DNA of 64,000 nucleotides from Tissierella sp032104385 (GTDB lineage Bacteria; Bacillota; Clostridia; Tissierellales; Tissierellaceae). The DNA is taken from NCBI RefSeq assembly GCF_032104385.1, contig NZ_DAMCHJ010000011.1, forward strand, positions 1 through 64,000, in the 5' to 3' direction. Positions within the stretch are counted from its first letter, which is position 1. Each line of letters opens with the position of its first letter. Of the stretch, positions 8,946 to 17,630 are shown in pieces. The notes below the pieces were generated by a model. The model made no database searches and was not told the DNA's origin. It was given only the letters and a program-made list of their open reading frames with translations. Made by a program: the position numbers and the translations under genes.

Positions 8946-9737
8946 ATGGGAGATTTTTTAGTAATGAAAAAAGTATTAGAGGAAATAGATAATGGAAAAG
9001 AATTAGCAGTAGCAACTATTACAAAATCAGAAGGCTCGACTCCAAGAGGTCTAGGTACTATGATGGCAGTCTTAGAAGATGGCTCCATACATGGAACCAT
9101 TGGGGGTGGAGCAATGGAAAGGCATATTATAGAATTATGTATTGAAGCTATAAAGGAAGGGGGGAGTAAAACCATAGATTTACCACTGGATGCAGATGGT
9201 GTGGAGATGATTTGTGGTGGAAAGGTTGAAGTATTTATTGATGTATATAAGATAAAACCAAAACTTCTAATAATTGGTGGAGGACATGTTGGATATGCAA
9301 TATATAATATTGCCTCTTTACTTAGTTTTGATATTTCAATATTTGAAGATAGAGAAGAATTTCTAACAAAGGAAAGATTTCCATTAGCAAAGGAATTAAT
9401 ACTAGGATCTATCGATGAAAGACTTAGGAATTATAAAATAGATAACAATACATATATAGTTATAGTATCCCGTGGTCACAAATCCGATGAAAGAGCATTA
9501 TTAGAAGTAATCAATTCTAGTGCAAAATATATCGGTGTTATGGGAAGTAAAGGAAAGGTAATGACTATGATGGATAAAATAAGAAATGTGGGGGTAACTG
9601 AAGAAAAAATAAACAAAGTATATGCACCAATAGGATTAAAGATATCTTCCGGAAGTCCTGAAGAAATAGCCATGAGCATTATGGCAGAAATATTATTGAT
9701 AAAAAATAATGGAACCCTTAAACATATGAAGCAATAA
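8946..9737 (+). CDS. xdhC: XdhC/CoxI-family molybdenum hydroxylase maturation factor
   Basis: The 263-residue protein has the two usual XdhC parts. The N-terminal XdhC/CoxI domain carries TKSEGSTPRGLGTMMAV and GTIGGGAMER; the C-terminal Rossmann domain carries LLIIGGGHVGYAIYNIAS near residue 103 and SRGHKSDERALLEV. XdhC proteins bind the molybdenum cofactor, guard it until it is sulfurated (here perhaps selenated) and deliver it to the apo-hydroxylase. AAGGAGA at 8933-8939 serves the ATG. It is the last gene of the operon; its stop lies inside the large palindrome at 9732-9778. Confidence 0.92.
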   Translation: MGDFLVMKKVLEEIDNGKELAVATITKSEGSTPRGLGTMMAVLEDGSIHGTIGGGAMERHIIELCIEAIKEGGSKTIDLPLDADGVEMICGGKVEVFIDVYKIKPKLLIIGGGHVGYAIYNIASLLSFDISIFEDREEFLTKERFPLAKELILGSIDERLRNYKIDNNTYIVIVSRGHKSDERALLEVINSSAKYIGVMGSKGKVMTMMDKIRNVGVTEEKINKVYAPIGLKISSGSPEEIAMSIMAEILLIKNNGTLKHMKQ

Positions 9738-9778
9738 CTGTAGAAAATGGTGCCTGGCACCATTTTCTACAGTTATTG
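9732..9778. terminator. 47-base perfect palindrome between convergent genes
   Basis: Arms of 23 bases on either side of a single T at 9755 are perfect reverse complements; the centre reads GGTGCCTGGCACC. It begins within the last sense codon of xdhC and ends at the base before the reversed stop codon of the sigma-54 regulator, so it fills the whole intergenic space. It most likely acts as a two-way terminator, although no strong T tract follows on either side. The GGTGCC core resembles short dispersed palindromes seen in other bacterial genomes, which cannot be tested here. Confidence 0.85.
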
Positions 9779-11131
9779 TTATATTACATCATATTGGTTT
9801 AGTTTATTATAAAGATGTCTTTCACTCATACCTAGCATTTGAGCAGTTTTTCTTTTGTTGTTATCGCAATATTCCAATGTGGCAAGGACTAGCTTTTTTT
9901 CAGCAGTTTCTATAGTATCACCAATGTAGACGGGAACGCTTTCACTTAATAAAACCCTATGAGTGTTAGGTATAATTTCGCTTGGTAAATCCTGTACTTG
10001 AATAGTGCTTTTGTCCGCAAGGGCTACTGCACGTTCGATGATATTTTGAAGTTCTCTAACATTACCTGGATAATCATGATTTTCTAATACATCTATAGCA
10101 GCTCTGCTTATACCAGTAACTTCTTTATTAAAAGATTTACTATATTTATTTATAAAATGCTTTGTAAGTGCAGGAATATCTTCTTTTCTATTTCTTAAAG
10201 GAGGAGCTTCTATATTAACAACATTTAATCGAAAAAACAAATCCTCTCTAAAGTTTCCTTTTTTAACCTCAGCACTAAGGTTTAAATTTGTAGCTGCTAT
10301 TAGTCTAAAATCAACGGGTATTGATTTCTCACTTCCAAGAGGAGTAATAGTTTTTTCTTGTATAACCCGAAGGAGTTTTGCTTGTAATTGTATATCCATG
10401 TCTCCAATCTCATCTAGGAATAAAGTGCCCTTATCTGCTAGTTCAAATTTTCCCTTATATTTATTATTGGCACCAGTAAAGGCACCCTTTTCATATCCAA
10501 ATAGTTCGGATTCCAGTAGATTATGAGGAATTGCCGCACAATTTATTATTTCCATATTTTGATCTTTTCGTCTGCTTGTTTCATGAATTGCTCTAGCAAT
10601 AAGTTCTTTTCCTGTTCCAGATTCCCCTGATATAAGAACCGTAATATCTACATCTTTTACCCTATCAATCATTTTAAAAACTTCATTCATAGCATGACTT
10701 GAAGAAACCATCTTCAAGCTAAATTTATTTGCATTGACTTTCCTAGTTAAATCCTCCACTTGATCGGAAAGAGACTGATAATCAAGAGCCTTATTTATTA
10801 AAGAGATTAATCCATTTATATCTAGGGGTTTAGTAATATAATAATAAGCACCTCTTTGAATTGCTTCAATAGAATCTTCAATGGAACCATAAGCAGTCAT
10901 TGCAATTACAATTACCCTTGGGTTTTCAGATTTTATTGTATTTAATACTTCAAGGCCTTTATAATCTCCAAGGTATTGATCAAGTAAAACTAAATCTATA
11001 TTTTTAGAACTGATCATATCTAAACCTTCCAATACATCTGGTGTTGTATATACATTAAAGTGATCTTCAAGGGCAAATCTTAATGCTGTAAGAATTGAGA
11101 TTTCATCATCTATAACTAAAATATTATGCAT
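9779..11131 (-). CDS. Sigma-54-dependent NtrC-type response regulator
   Basis: From the ATG at 11131 (reverse AGGAAGGAG site just upstream) the protein has 450 residues. It has a receiver domain with phospho-acceptor D51 in LVLLDQYLG, an AAA+ domain with Walker A GESGTGKELIARA and the sigma-54-contacting GAFTGA loop, and a C-terminal Fis-type helix-turn-helix (KRKTAQMLGMSERHLYNKL). It activates sigma-54 promoters from distant upstream sites. It follows the kinase gene by one base and is its obvious partner. The divergent liv operon has a -24/-12 promoter and paired palindromes, so it is the likely target. A longer frame reaching 11197 overlaps the kinase and lacks an RBS, so I rejected that start. 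Confidence 0.95.
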   Translation of the reverse strand: MHNILVIDDEISILTALRFALEDHFNVYTTPDVLEGLDMISSKNIDLVLLDQYLGDYKGLEVLNTIKSENPRVIVIAMTAYGSIEDSIEAIQRGAYYYITKPLDINGLISLINKALDYQSLSDQVEDLTRKVNANKFSLKMVSSSHAMNEVFKMIDRVKDVDITVLISGESGTGKELIARAIHETSRRKDQNMEIINCAAIPHNLLESELFGYEKGAFTGANNKYKGKFELADKGTLFLDEIGDMDIQLQAKLLRVIQEKTITPLGSEKSIPVDFRLIAATNLNLSAEVKKGNFREDLFFRLNVVNIEAPPLRNRKEDIPALTKHFINKYSKSFNKEVTGISRAAIDVLENHDYPGNVRELQNIIERAVALADKSTIQVQDLPSEIIPNTHRVLLSESVPVYIGDTIETAEKKLVLATLEYCDNNKRKTAQMLGMSERHLYNKLNQYDVI

Positions 11132-11132
11132 A

Positions 11133-12740
11133 TTATTTCTCCTTCCTATCAAGTGGCTCAGTAGGTACATAAATTGTAGCCGTAGTACCTTGACCATCTG
11201 TACTTTCCAATGTTATTTCTCCATTATTCTCTCTTATTAATCTTTCTGTTACAGAAAGTCCAATTCCATATCCAGTTTTCTTAGAGGAATAAAAAGGGTC
11301 AAACAATTTATCTAACATTTCCTCTGGGATTCCAGAACCATTGTCTTTTATTATAATGGAAGCTTTCATATCCTTAATATTACTATTTAGATCTATTCTC
11401 CCATTTTCATCAACAGCATCAATACTATTAAGTAGAATATTGATTAGTATTTGTTTCATTTGTGATTCATCGGCATAAATAGAAATATCTATATTTCCTA
11501 TATTTACTTTAACCTTCTTCTCTTGAAGTCTTTGTTTTAATAGTGTTAAGATATCAGAGAATATTTCAGATAATAAAATTGTTTCAGGTTTTGGGTTTTT
11601 TGGTTTTGAATAATTAAGTAAGGAACTAACTAAATCATTTAATCTTTTTATTTCACTAGGAACAATTTTTATTAATTCGTTTCTAAAATTCTTATCATCT
11701 ATTTTCAAAGGAATCAAATCAATAAAAGCATTAATAGATGTCAAAGGATTTCTAAGCTCATGAGCAATACCAGATGATAATTTTCCCAAGGCTTGCATTT
11801 TATCGTTATACATAGCAATATTATTTAATTCAATAATTTCTTTTGTTCTTAACTCTACTTCTTGTTTTAGCCTCTTATTCCAATAATAAACTATATAAAT
11901 AAATATTATGGAGATTGAAAGTGCAACTAATAATATTGAAAGAAGTTCCTTCCATTTCTGGTTAATATCTAAAATAGTTTCTCCAAACCATTTCCTATAG
12001 ATTTTATCATATGTTCCATTGGCTTTTATTGCTTCTAAGCCTGAATTTAAGATATTTAATAATTCAGTATTTCCTTTTTTTACAGCTATAGCATATTTAG
12101 TGGAATAAAGAGGTTCTCCTACAATTTTTACAGATTCTGTTAAACCCAAGGCTTGTACATAATAAATTCCCGTTAATCTATTACCTACATAAGCATCAGC
12201 CTCGCCAGATAATAATGATTGAAGGGCTTCCAATTGATTTGTTTTTTGTATTACAGTAATATTAGGAATTCTTTTTGTAATTTCCTTAGAAACGTCCTCA
12301 GATTGAATAGATACTTTTATTCCAGACAAATCGTTTATGTTATGAATTAGGCTAGAGTTTTTTAATACAAATATATTTTGAGAATTCATCACTATCTCTT
12401 GGGTAAAATCATAAACTTTATCACGTTCTGGTGTAACGGTCATGCCTTGAACAGCATCAACTTCCCCATCTTTCAAGAGTTCCATAGTATCTTCCCAACT
12501 ATTTGGAATCAATTCAATTTCCAACCCAAGTTCTATAGCAATAGCTCTTATAATATCTATATTGAACCCCCTAAAATTGTTATTATCATCTAGAAATTCG
12601 TAGGGTGGATAATTATTATCTCCACCTATTTTCAGAGGTTCCACATTAATATCTTGCAATTGAGCGGAAACACTAGGGATAGAAGAATGTAAAAAAATCA
12701 TGATAAGCAAACAAATAGATGAAATTCTTCTTCGAATCAT
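11133..12740 (-). CDS. Membrane sensor histidine kinase with solute-binding-protein sensor domain
   Basis: The 535-residue protein has a signal-like N terminus (to about residue 26), an extracytoplasmic SBP_bac_3 (amino-acid-binding-type) domain (about 33-255; GGDNNYPPYEFLDDNNNFRG is typical), a single membrane helix (about 264-286), a HisKA domain with H327 in SSGIAHELRNPLTS, and an HATPase domain with DNGSGIPEEMLDKLFDPF and GYGIGLSVTERLI. It resembles NtrB-class kinases joined to a periplasmic-binding module. It probably senses an amino acid or related solute outside the cell and phosphorylates the adjacent sigma-54 regulator. The ligand is unknown. Confidence 0.94.
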   Translation of the reverse strand: MIRRRISSICLLIMIFLHSSIPSVSAQLQDINVEPLKIGGDNNYPPYEFLDDNNNFRGFNIDIIRAIAIELGLEIELIPNSWEDTMELLKDGEVDAVQGMTVTPERDKVYDFTQEIVMNSQNIFVLKNSSLIHNINDLSGIKVSIQSEDVSKEITKRIPNITVIQKTNQLEALQSLLSGEADAYVGNRLTGIYYVQALGLTESVKIVGEPLYSTKYAIAVKKGNTELLNILNSGLEAIKANGTYDKIYRKWFGETILDINQKWKELLSILLVALSISIIFIYIVYYWNKRLKQEVELRTKEIIELNNIAMYNDKMQALGKLSSGIAHELRNPLTSINAFIDLIPLKIDDKNFRNELIKIVPSEIKRLNDLVSSLLNYSKPKNPKPETILLSEIFSDILTLLKQRLQEKKVKVNIGNIDISIYADESQMKQILINILLNSIDAVDENGRIDLNSNIKDMKASIIIKDNGSGIPEEMLDKLFDPFYSSKKTGYGIGLSVTERLIRENNGEITLESTDGQGTTATIYVPTEPLDRKEK

Positions 12741-12787
12741 TTTACACCTCAGTTTTTAAATTTTATTATATATCATTATATCACTTG

Positions 12788-12822
12788 TATGAAAAAATTT
12801 CATAGTATGAATTAATTTCATA
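12788..12822 (+). promoter_or_regulatory. Two tandem palindromes, likely activator (UAS) sites for the sigma-54 regulator
   Basis: Two copies of TATGAA-N5-TTCATA occur at 12788-12804 and 12806-12822, with centres 18 bases apart. They lie about 120-140 bases upstream of the predicted sigma-54 start near 12933, the usual distance for an enhancer-binding protein that loops to the promoter. They are also close to the divergent kinase start, so they could serve autoregulation. Confidence 0.7.
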
Positions 12823-12906
12823 GTTATTTTCTATTATATTTTAGTAATTTTTCTAGTTACAAATGATATGTAGTAGTTTATTCATGATTAAAGATATAAA
12901 AAATTC

Positions 12907-12922
12907 TGGCATACTATTTGCA
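12907..12922 (+). promoter_or_regulatory. Sigma-54 (-24/-12) promoter of the liv operon
   Basis: CTGGCAT-ACTAT-TTGCA fits the consensus TGGCAC-N5-TTGCW: the GG at 12908-12909 and the GC at 12920-12921 are exactly 12 bases apart. The start of transcription is predicted near 12933, about 40 bases before livK and its AAAGGAGG site. Only one base of the core (T for C at 12912) differs from consensus. Confidence 0.85.
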
Positions 12923-12972
12923 TTAATAGATGTCATCAAAATAAAGTTTATAAAAACAAAGGAGGATTTTTA

Positions 12973-14112
12973 ATGAAAAGGAAGGCTTTTTTAGCAGTTT
13001 TATTAGTTTTAAGTATAGTTTCACTTACTGCATGTGGTGGTGGTGGAGGAAATTCTAACTCTTCTGAATTATATATAGCAGCAGCTAACCCTATGACAGG
13101 GGATTCAGCTCAATTTGGTGATATGAAAGCTAAAGCAATTCAATTAGCATTAGATGAAGTAAATGAACAGGGTGGAATTGATGGAAAACAGGTAAAATTA
13201 ATTATTGGTGATGATACAGGAAATCCTAAAGAAGCACCAAACGTAGCTCAAAAATTTGCAGGAGATGATAAAGTTTTAGCAGTAATTGGTCACTGGAACA
13301 GTTCCTGTACACTAGCAGCTAGGGGAATTTATGAAGCAGCAGGTATACCAGTTATTACAGACTCAGTTAATAAACAAATAACAGATGGAACTACACCTCA
13401 TTTATACCGTATTTCATTAACTGATACTACTCAAGCTAAAAATTTAGCACAATATGCTTACAATGTATTAGGCAAAAAAAATGCAGCTATTTTATTTACA
13501 GCTAATGACTTTGGTACAGGACTTAAAAATGATTTTACAGAAGAATTTGAAGGTCTAGGTGGAAAAGTTGTTGCAGCAGAAACATATTTTGAAGGACAAT
13601 CAAAAGACTTTAGCCCTCAACTTACAAAGATTAAAGGTGAAAGCCCAGATATAATGTTTATTGCAGGTTATTATGTAGAAACAGCTTTAATTGCACAGCA
13701 AGCAGGATCAGCAGGATTAAATGTACCAATGATAGGAACAGAGGGAATTAGTTCAGATGAATTAATAAAATTAGGGGGACAAGCTGTTGAAGGAATAAGA
13801 TTTGCTGCTTTCTTCCATCCAGATGTTGAATTCCCTGGAACAAAGGAATTTGTAGAATCTTTCAGATCAAAATATAATAAAGAACCTGATAACTATTCAG
13901 CTTTAGCATATGACTCAGCAAAGCTTATTCTTGAAGGCATGAAGAAAAATGGAGCAACAAGAGAAGGTATAACGAAGTTTTTACAAGAGGTGAAGGAGTT
14001 CCCTGGAGTAGCAGGTCCTATATCTTTTGAAGATAATGATGTAACAAGAAATATTCTAATACTAGAAGTTAAAGATGGTAAAATCGTTTTATCAGAAGAC
14101 CAACTAAACTAA
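12973..14112 (+). CDS. livK: Branched-chain amino-acid-type ABC transporter substrate-binding lipoprotein
   Basis: The 379-residue protein starts with a lipoprotein signal (lipobox SLTAC, Cys21) followed by a Gly/Ser linker. The mature part is a type I periplasmic-binding fold of the LivJ/LivK family (NPMTGDSAQFGDMKAKAIQL, IGHWNSSCTLAARGIYEAAG). It captures leucine/isoleucine/valine or a related amino acid and hands it to LivHM. It is first in a five-gene operon behind a sigma-54 promoter, unusual for Liv systems, which implies control by the adjacent two-component pair. The true ligand could differ from branched-chain amino acids. Confidence 0.93.
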   Translation: MKRKAFLAVLLVLSIVSLTACGGGGGNSNSSELYIAAANPMTGDSAQFGDMKAKAIQLALDEVNEQGGIDGKQVKLIIGDDTGNPKEAPNVAQKFAGDDKVLAVIGHWNSSCTLAARGIYEAAGIPVITDSVNKQITDGTTPHLYRISLTDTTQAKNLAQYAYNVLGKKNAAILFTANDFGTGLKNDFTEEFEGLGGKVVAAETYFEGQSKDFSPQLTKIKGESPDIMFIAGYYVETALIAQQAGSAGLNVPMIGTEGISSDELIKLGGQAVEGIRFAAFFHPDVEFPGTKEFVESFRSKYNKEPDNYSALAYDSAKLILEGMKKNGATREGITKFLQEVKEFPGVAGPISFEDNDVTRNILILEVKDGKIVLSEDQLN

Positions 14113-14116
14113 AAAC

Positions 14117-14144
14117 ATTAGGGAGCCTTTAAAGGCTCCCTAAT
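14117..14144 (+). repeat. Perfect intra-operon hairpin between livK and livH
   Basis: ATTAGGGAGCCTTT (14117-14130) is followed at once by its exact reverse complement (14131-14144). No T run follows. The position after the binding-protein gene suggests partial termination or protection of the livK mRNA from 3' decay, giving more binding protein than permease; this is a common arrangement in ABC operons, inferred here. Confidence 0.75.
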
Positions 14145-14166
14145 AGACAAAGGGAGAGTGAAAGAT

Positions 14167-15039
14167 ATGTTTATGGAGCAATTAAGTAATGGTATAGCTC
14201 TTGGAAGCATTTATGCTCTAACGGCTATAGGCTTTACAATGGTCTATGGAATCATTAGACTGATAAACTTTGCTCATGGAGATGTGTATATGATAGGTGC
14301 TTTCTTGACATATACAGGACTGACAATATTTAATATGCCAATAATGCTGGCATTCTTGTTTGGAATGATCGGGGCATCTATTTTTGGGATACTTATCGCA
14401 AAGTTTGCTTATAGTCCTGTATTTAAAGCACCAAAAATAAACTTATTTCTATCTGCAGTTGGAGTAGGGATATTTTTAGAGAATTTTGCAATGCTTATAT
14501 GGGGGCCTGAAACTCAATCATTTCCAACTGTAATAAATAATAAAGTATTTAGTTTTATGGGCATTAGAGTTAATACTATCCAATTGATAATCTTAGGTAC
14601 AACAATTGTTTTAGTAGCATTATTAACTTATATAGTACAATATACAAGGATTGGTAGAGCTATGAGATGTGTATCTCAGGATATGGATGTTTCAAGACTT
14701 ATGGGAATCAATACAAATAAGGTAGTATATTTTACCTTTGCCCTTGGTTCTTCTCTAGGAGCTGCTGCAGGTACTCTAGTTGCAATATATTATAAAGCAG
14801 CATATCCTATGATGGGTTACGTACCAGGACTAAAGGCTTTTATTGCGGCAGTAATAGGTGGTATCGGCAGTATTCCAGGTGCAATGCTTGGAGGACTTAT
14901 AATGGGAGTATCAGAAAGTTTAGGTGCAGCATATATATCTTCTGGATACAGAGATGCCATAGCTTTTATAATTTTGATAATCATACTTATCCTAAAGCCA
15001 GATGGATTATTAGGTAAGGGCATTAAAGAAAAGGTATAG
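14167..15039 (+). CDS. livH: Branched-chain amino-acid ABC transporter permease LivH
   Basis: About 290 residues with around eight membrane segments. The LivH signature GIALGSIYALTAIGFTMVYG stands at the N terminus, and the coupling region RAMRCVSQDMDVSRLMGIN (near residue 170), which docks on the ATPase, is present. ATG 14167 is preferred over GTG 14158 because GGGAG at 14152-14156 is too close to the GTG. It forms the channel with LivM. Confidence 0.93.
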   Translation: MFMEQLSNGIALGSIYALTAIGFTMVYGIIRLINFAHGDVYMIGAFLTYTGLTIFNMPIMLAFLFGMIGASIFGILIAKFAYSPVFKAPKINLFLSAVGVGIFLENFAMLIWGPETQSFPTVINNKVFSFMGIRVNTIQLIILGTTIVLVALLTYIVQYTRIGRAMRCVSQDMDVSRLMGINTNKVVYFTFALGSSLGAAAGTLVAIYYKAAYPMMGYVPGLKAFIAAVIGGIGSIPGAMLGGLIMGVSESLGAAYISSGYRDAIAFIILIIILILKPDGLLGKGIKEKV

Positions 15040-15052
15040 GAGGTGGATAACG

Positions 15053-16123
15053 ATGACTAATATTTCAAAGGTTTTATTCAATCTAATATTATATTCAGGT
15101 ATATTATATTTAGGAATTATTGTACTTTCAAAAATATTTGATATAAGTACTAAGAAATTTATGAATTTAGATAATAAAAAAAGAAAAGCTACAACCTATA
15201 TATTTTTAGTATTAGGAGCATTATTACCTCTAATTTTAGCTAACAATACTTATGCCCTTAGGACAAGTGTATTAGTGTTGATATATATAGTACTAGCACT
15301 TAGCTTAAACTTCGTTCTTGGATTTGCAGGACAACTTTCCATGGGGCACTCTGCATTTTATGCTGTAGGGGCATATACCACTGCTATTTTAACAGTGACT
15401 TATCATGTACCTTTTTGGATAGCATTAGTATGCAGTGCAATTGTTTCTGCAATATTTGGATTGCTCCTAGGGGTTCCTACTCTAAGATTGAAAGGGGATT
15501 ATTTAGCTATTACAACAATAGGATTTAGTGAAATACTAAGACTGGTTCTAATAAATTGGGCATCCTTTACAAGAGGACCTGCTGGGATACCAGGTATTCC
15601 ATCTCCTAAGATATTTGGTTATACCATAAGCAGTAATATGGGATATTATTATATTCTATATATCCTAGCTCTTTTAACTATCTTTATATCCTATAGACTA
15701 TTACACTCTAGGCTAGGGAGAGGGTTAGTAGCAGTAAAAGATGATGAGGTAGCTGCAGAAGCAATGGGAATAAATCCAACATTTTTAAAAATACTTGCAT
15801 TTGTTCTAGGTGCAGCTATAGCAGGACTAGCTGGAGGTATATTTGCTTCATTTATTCATTATGTAAATCCTGATAACTTCACATATATGGAATCCGTAGT
15901 AATGCTAACAATGGTAGTATTAGGCGGCGTAGGAAGTGTGCCTGGTATCATTGTAGGAGCCACAGTATTGACTATATTGCCTGAGGCATTAAGAGGTATA
16001 TCCACATATAGATATGCAATATACGGAATATTATTAGTAATGATGATGATAGTAAGACCTCAAGGAATGATCAGCATGTCTAGTCTAAAGGGAGGTGGAA
16101 AAAATGAGAATTCTCGAAGCTAA
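15053..16123 (+). CDS. livM: Branched-chain amino-acid ABC transporter permease LivM
   Basis: The 356-residue polytopic protein has the LivM core LNFVLGFAGQLSMGHSAFYA near residue 85 and the ATPase-coupling loop AVKDDEVAAEAMGINPTFLK near residue 225. The N terminus has extra hydrophobic segments, as is common in LivM. AGGAGGTGG lies upstream of the ATG. It overlaps the start of livG by 20 bases. Confidence 0.93.
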   Translation: MTNISKVLFNLILYSGILYLGIIVLSKIFDISTKKFMNLDNKKRKATTYIFLVLGALLPLILANNTYALRTSVLVLIYIVLALSLNFVLGFAGQLSMGHSAFYAVGAYTTAILTVTYHVPFWIALVCSAIVSAIFGLLLGVPTLRLKGDYLAITTIGFSEILRLVLINWASFTRGPAGIPGIPSPKIFGYTISSNMGYYYILYILALLTIFISYRLLHSRLGRGLVAVKDDEVAAEAMGINPTFLKILAFVLGAAIAGLAGGIFASFIHYVNPDNFTYMESVVMLTMVVLGGVGSVPGIIVGATVLTILPEALRGISTYRYAIYGILLVMMMIVRPQGMISMSSLKGGGKNENSRS

Positions 16124-16871
16124 AGGAATAACAATGTGTTTTGGCGGATTAACTGCTGTAAACAATGTGGATTTTCATATAGATGATAGTGAGATAGTAA
16201 GCTTAATAGGACCTAATGGAGCAGGGAAAACTACTTTTTTTAATGCTATTACTGGAATATATGAGCCAACAGCAGGAGAAGTTACATTTTTAGGAGAAAA
16301 AGTAAAAAAATCTAAACCATATGAAATAACAAAAATGGGTATCGGTAGAACCTTTCAAAACATAAGATTATTCAGTACCATGACAGTGCTTGAAAATGTA
16401 ATGGTTGGACAGTATTGTAGAACATCATCAAATTTATTGGCTACCATATTAAAATCTCCCAAGCTTGTAAAAGAAGAAAAGGCAGTTGAAGATAAAGTAA
16501 TGGAGATATTAGATTTCTTGGAATTAACTCATTTAAAAGATGAAATAGCCACTAGCCTACCCTATGGATATCAAAGGAGAGTTGAAATTGCAAGGGCTTT
16601 AGCCACAGAACCAAAACTACTTTTACTTGATGAGCCAGCGGCAGGTATGAATTCAGGTGAAAAGGTTGAAATGACAAATTTAATAAAGAAGATTAGAGAT
16701 AAAGGAAATACTATTTTAGTTATTGAACATGATATGAAACTTGTAATGGGTATATCAGACAGAATTTCAGTACTAGAATATGGGAATAAAATAGCAGAAG
16801 GATTACCACAAGAAATTCAACAAAATCAAAGGGTAATAGAAGCTTATCTAGGTAAAGGAGGTGCTAAATAA
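16104..16871 (+). CDS. livG: Branched-chain amino-acid ABC transporter ATP-binding protein LivG
   Basis: The 255-residue ATPase has Walker A GPNGAGKTTFFN, the Q-loop region GIGRTFQNIRLF, an unusual signature segment SLPYGYQRRVEIARAL typical of LivG, and Walker B LLLLDEPAAGMN. ATG 16104 has GGAGGTGG (16091-16098) at good spacing; the in-frame GTG at 16095 lies within that site. It energises transport with LivF. Confidence 0.94.
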   Translation: MRILEAKGITMCFGGLTAVNNVDFHIDDSEIVSLIGPNGAGKTTFFNAITGIYEPTAGEVTFLGEKVKKSKPYEITKMGIGRTFQNIRLFSTMTVLENVMVGQYCRTSSNLLATILKSPKLVKEEKAVEDKVMEILDFLELTHLKDEIATSLPYGYQRRVEIARALATEPKLLLLDEPAAGMNSGEKVEMTNLIKKIRDKGNTILVIEHDMKLVMGISDRISVLEYGNKIAEGLPQEIQQNQRVIEAYLGKGGAK

Positions 16872-17578
16872 TGTTGAAGGTTGAAGACTTAAATGTATAT
16901 TATGGAGGAATTCATGCATTACAAGGATTATCCTTTGAAATAAAAAAGGGAGAGATAATAACTTTAATTGGAAGTAATGGTGCAGGAAAATCTAGTACCC
17001 TGAGAGCCATATCTAATCTAGTAAGATCTAAAGGAAGTATAAAATATAAAGATGAAGAAATAAATGAGTTAAGTGCGGAGAAAATAGTGGCTAAAAGACT
17101 TATTCATGTTCCAGAAGGAAGACGAATATTTACGGCATTAACTGTAGAAGAAAATCTTCTTATGGGAGCTTATTTGAGAAGAGATAAGGAAAAAATACGT
17201 GAAGACCTTGAATTTGTATATAAATTATTTCCTAGATTAAAGGAGAGAACTAAACAATATGGAGGAACCTTAAGTGGTGGAGAGCAACAAATGTTAGCCA
17301 TAGGTAGAGCCCTTTTATCAGATCCAGAATTACTAATGCTGGACGAACCATCAATGGGGTTAGCACCAATAGTTATTGAGGAAATATTTGAATCTATCAA
17401 GGAGATAAACGAAAAAAGGGGATTAACATTTTTATTTGTTGAGCAAAATGCCAATATTGCATTACAAACAGCAGATAGAGGATATGTAATAGAAACAGGC
17501 AAGATCTTATTCTCAGGTGATGCTAAGGAATTATTACATGATGATAGAGTAAGAAAGGCTTATTTAGGGGAGGAATAA
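16871..17578 (+). CDS. livF: Branched-chain amino-acid ABC transporter ATP-binding protein LivF
   Basis: The 235-residue ATPase has Walker A GSNGAGKSSTLRA, signature LSGGEQQMLAIGRAL, Walker B LLMLDEPSMGLAP and the H-loop replaced by the LivF-type FVEQNA. Its ATG overlaps the livG stop (TAATG). It is the last gene of the liv operon, closed by the terminator at 17582-17610. Confidence 0.95.
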   Translation: MLKVEDLNVYYGGIHALQGLSFEIKKGEIITLIGSNGAGKSSTLRAISNLVRSKGSIKYKDEEINELSAEKIVAKRLIHVPEGRRIFTALTVEENLLMGAYLRRDKEKIREDLEFVYKLFPRLKERTKQYGGTLSGGEQQMLAIGRALLSDPELLMLDEPSMGLAPIVIEEIFESIKEINEKRGLTFLFVEQNANIALQTADRGYVIETGKILFSGDAKELLHDDRVRKAYLGEE

Positions 17579-17581
17579 ATA

Positions 17582-17610
17582 AAAAGGAGAAGTCAAGGAC
17601 TTCTCCTTTT
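17582..17610. terminator. Bidirectional terminator between livF and the MacB-like operon
   Basis: AAAAGGAGAAGTC (17582-17594) pairs with GACTTCTCCTTTT (17598-17610) around a three-base loop. The A run on the left and T run on the right let it work in both directions, matching the convergent genes on either side. Confidence 0.9.
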
Positions 17611-17630
17611 AGATCATAATTTTAAATATT

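Noticed and set aside
11131..11197. Extended N terminus of the sigma-54 regulator
   Set aside because: The extra residues overlap the kinase gene, do not belong to a receiver domain and have no RBS; ATG 11131 does.
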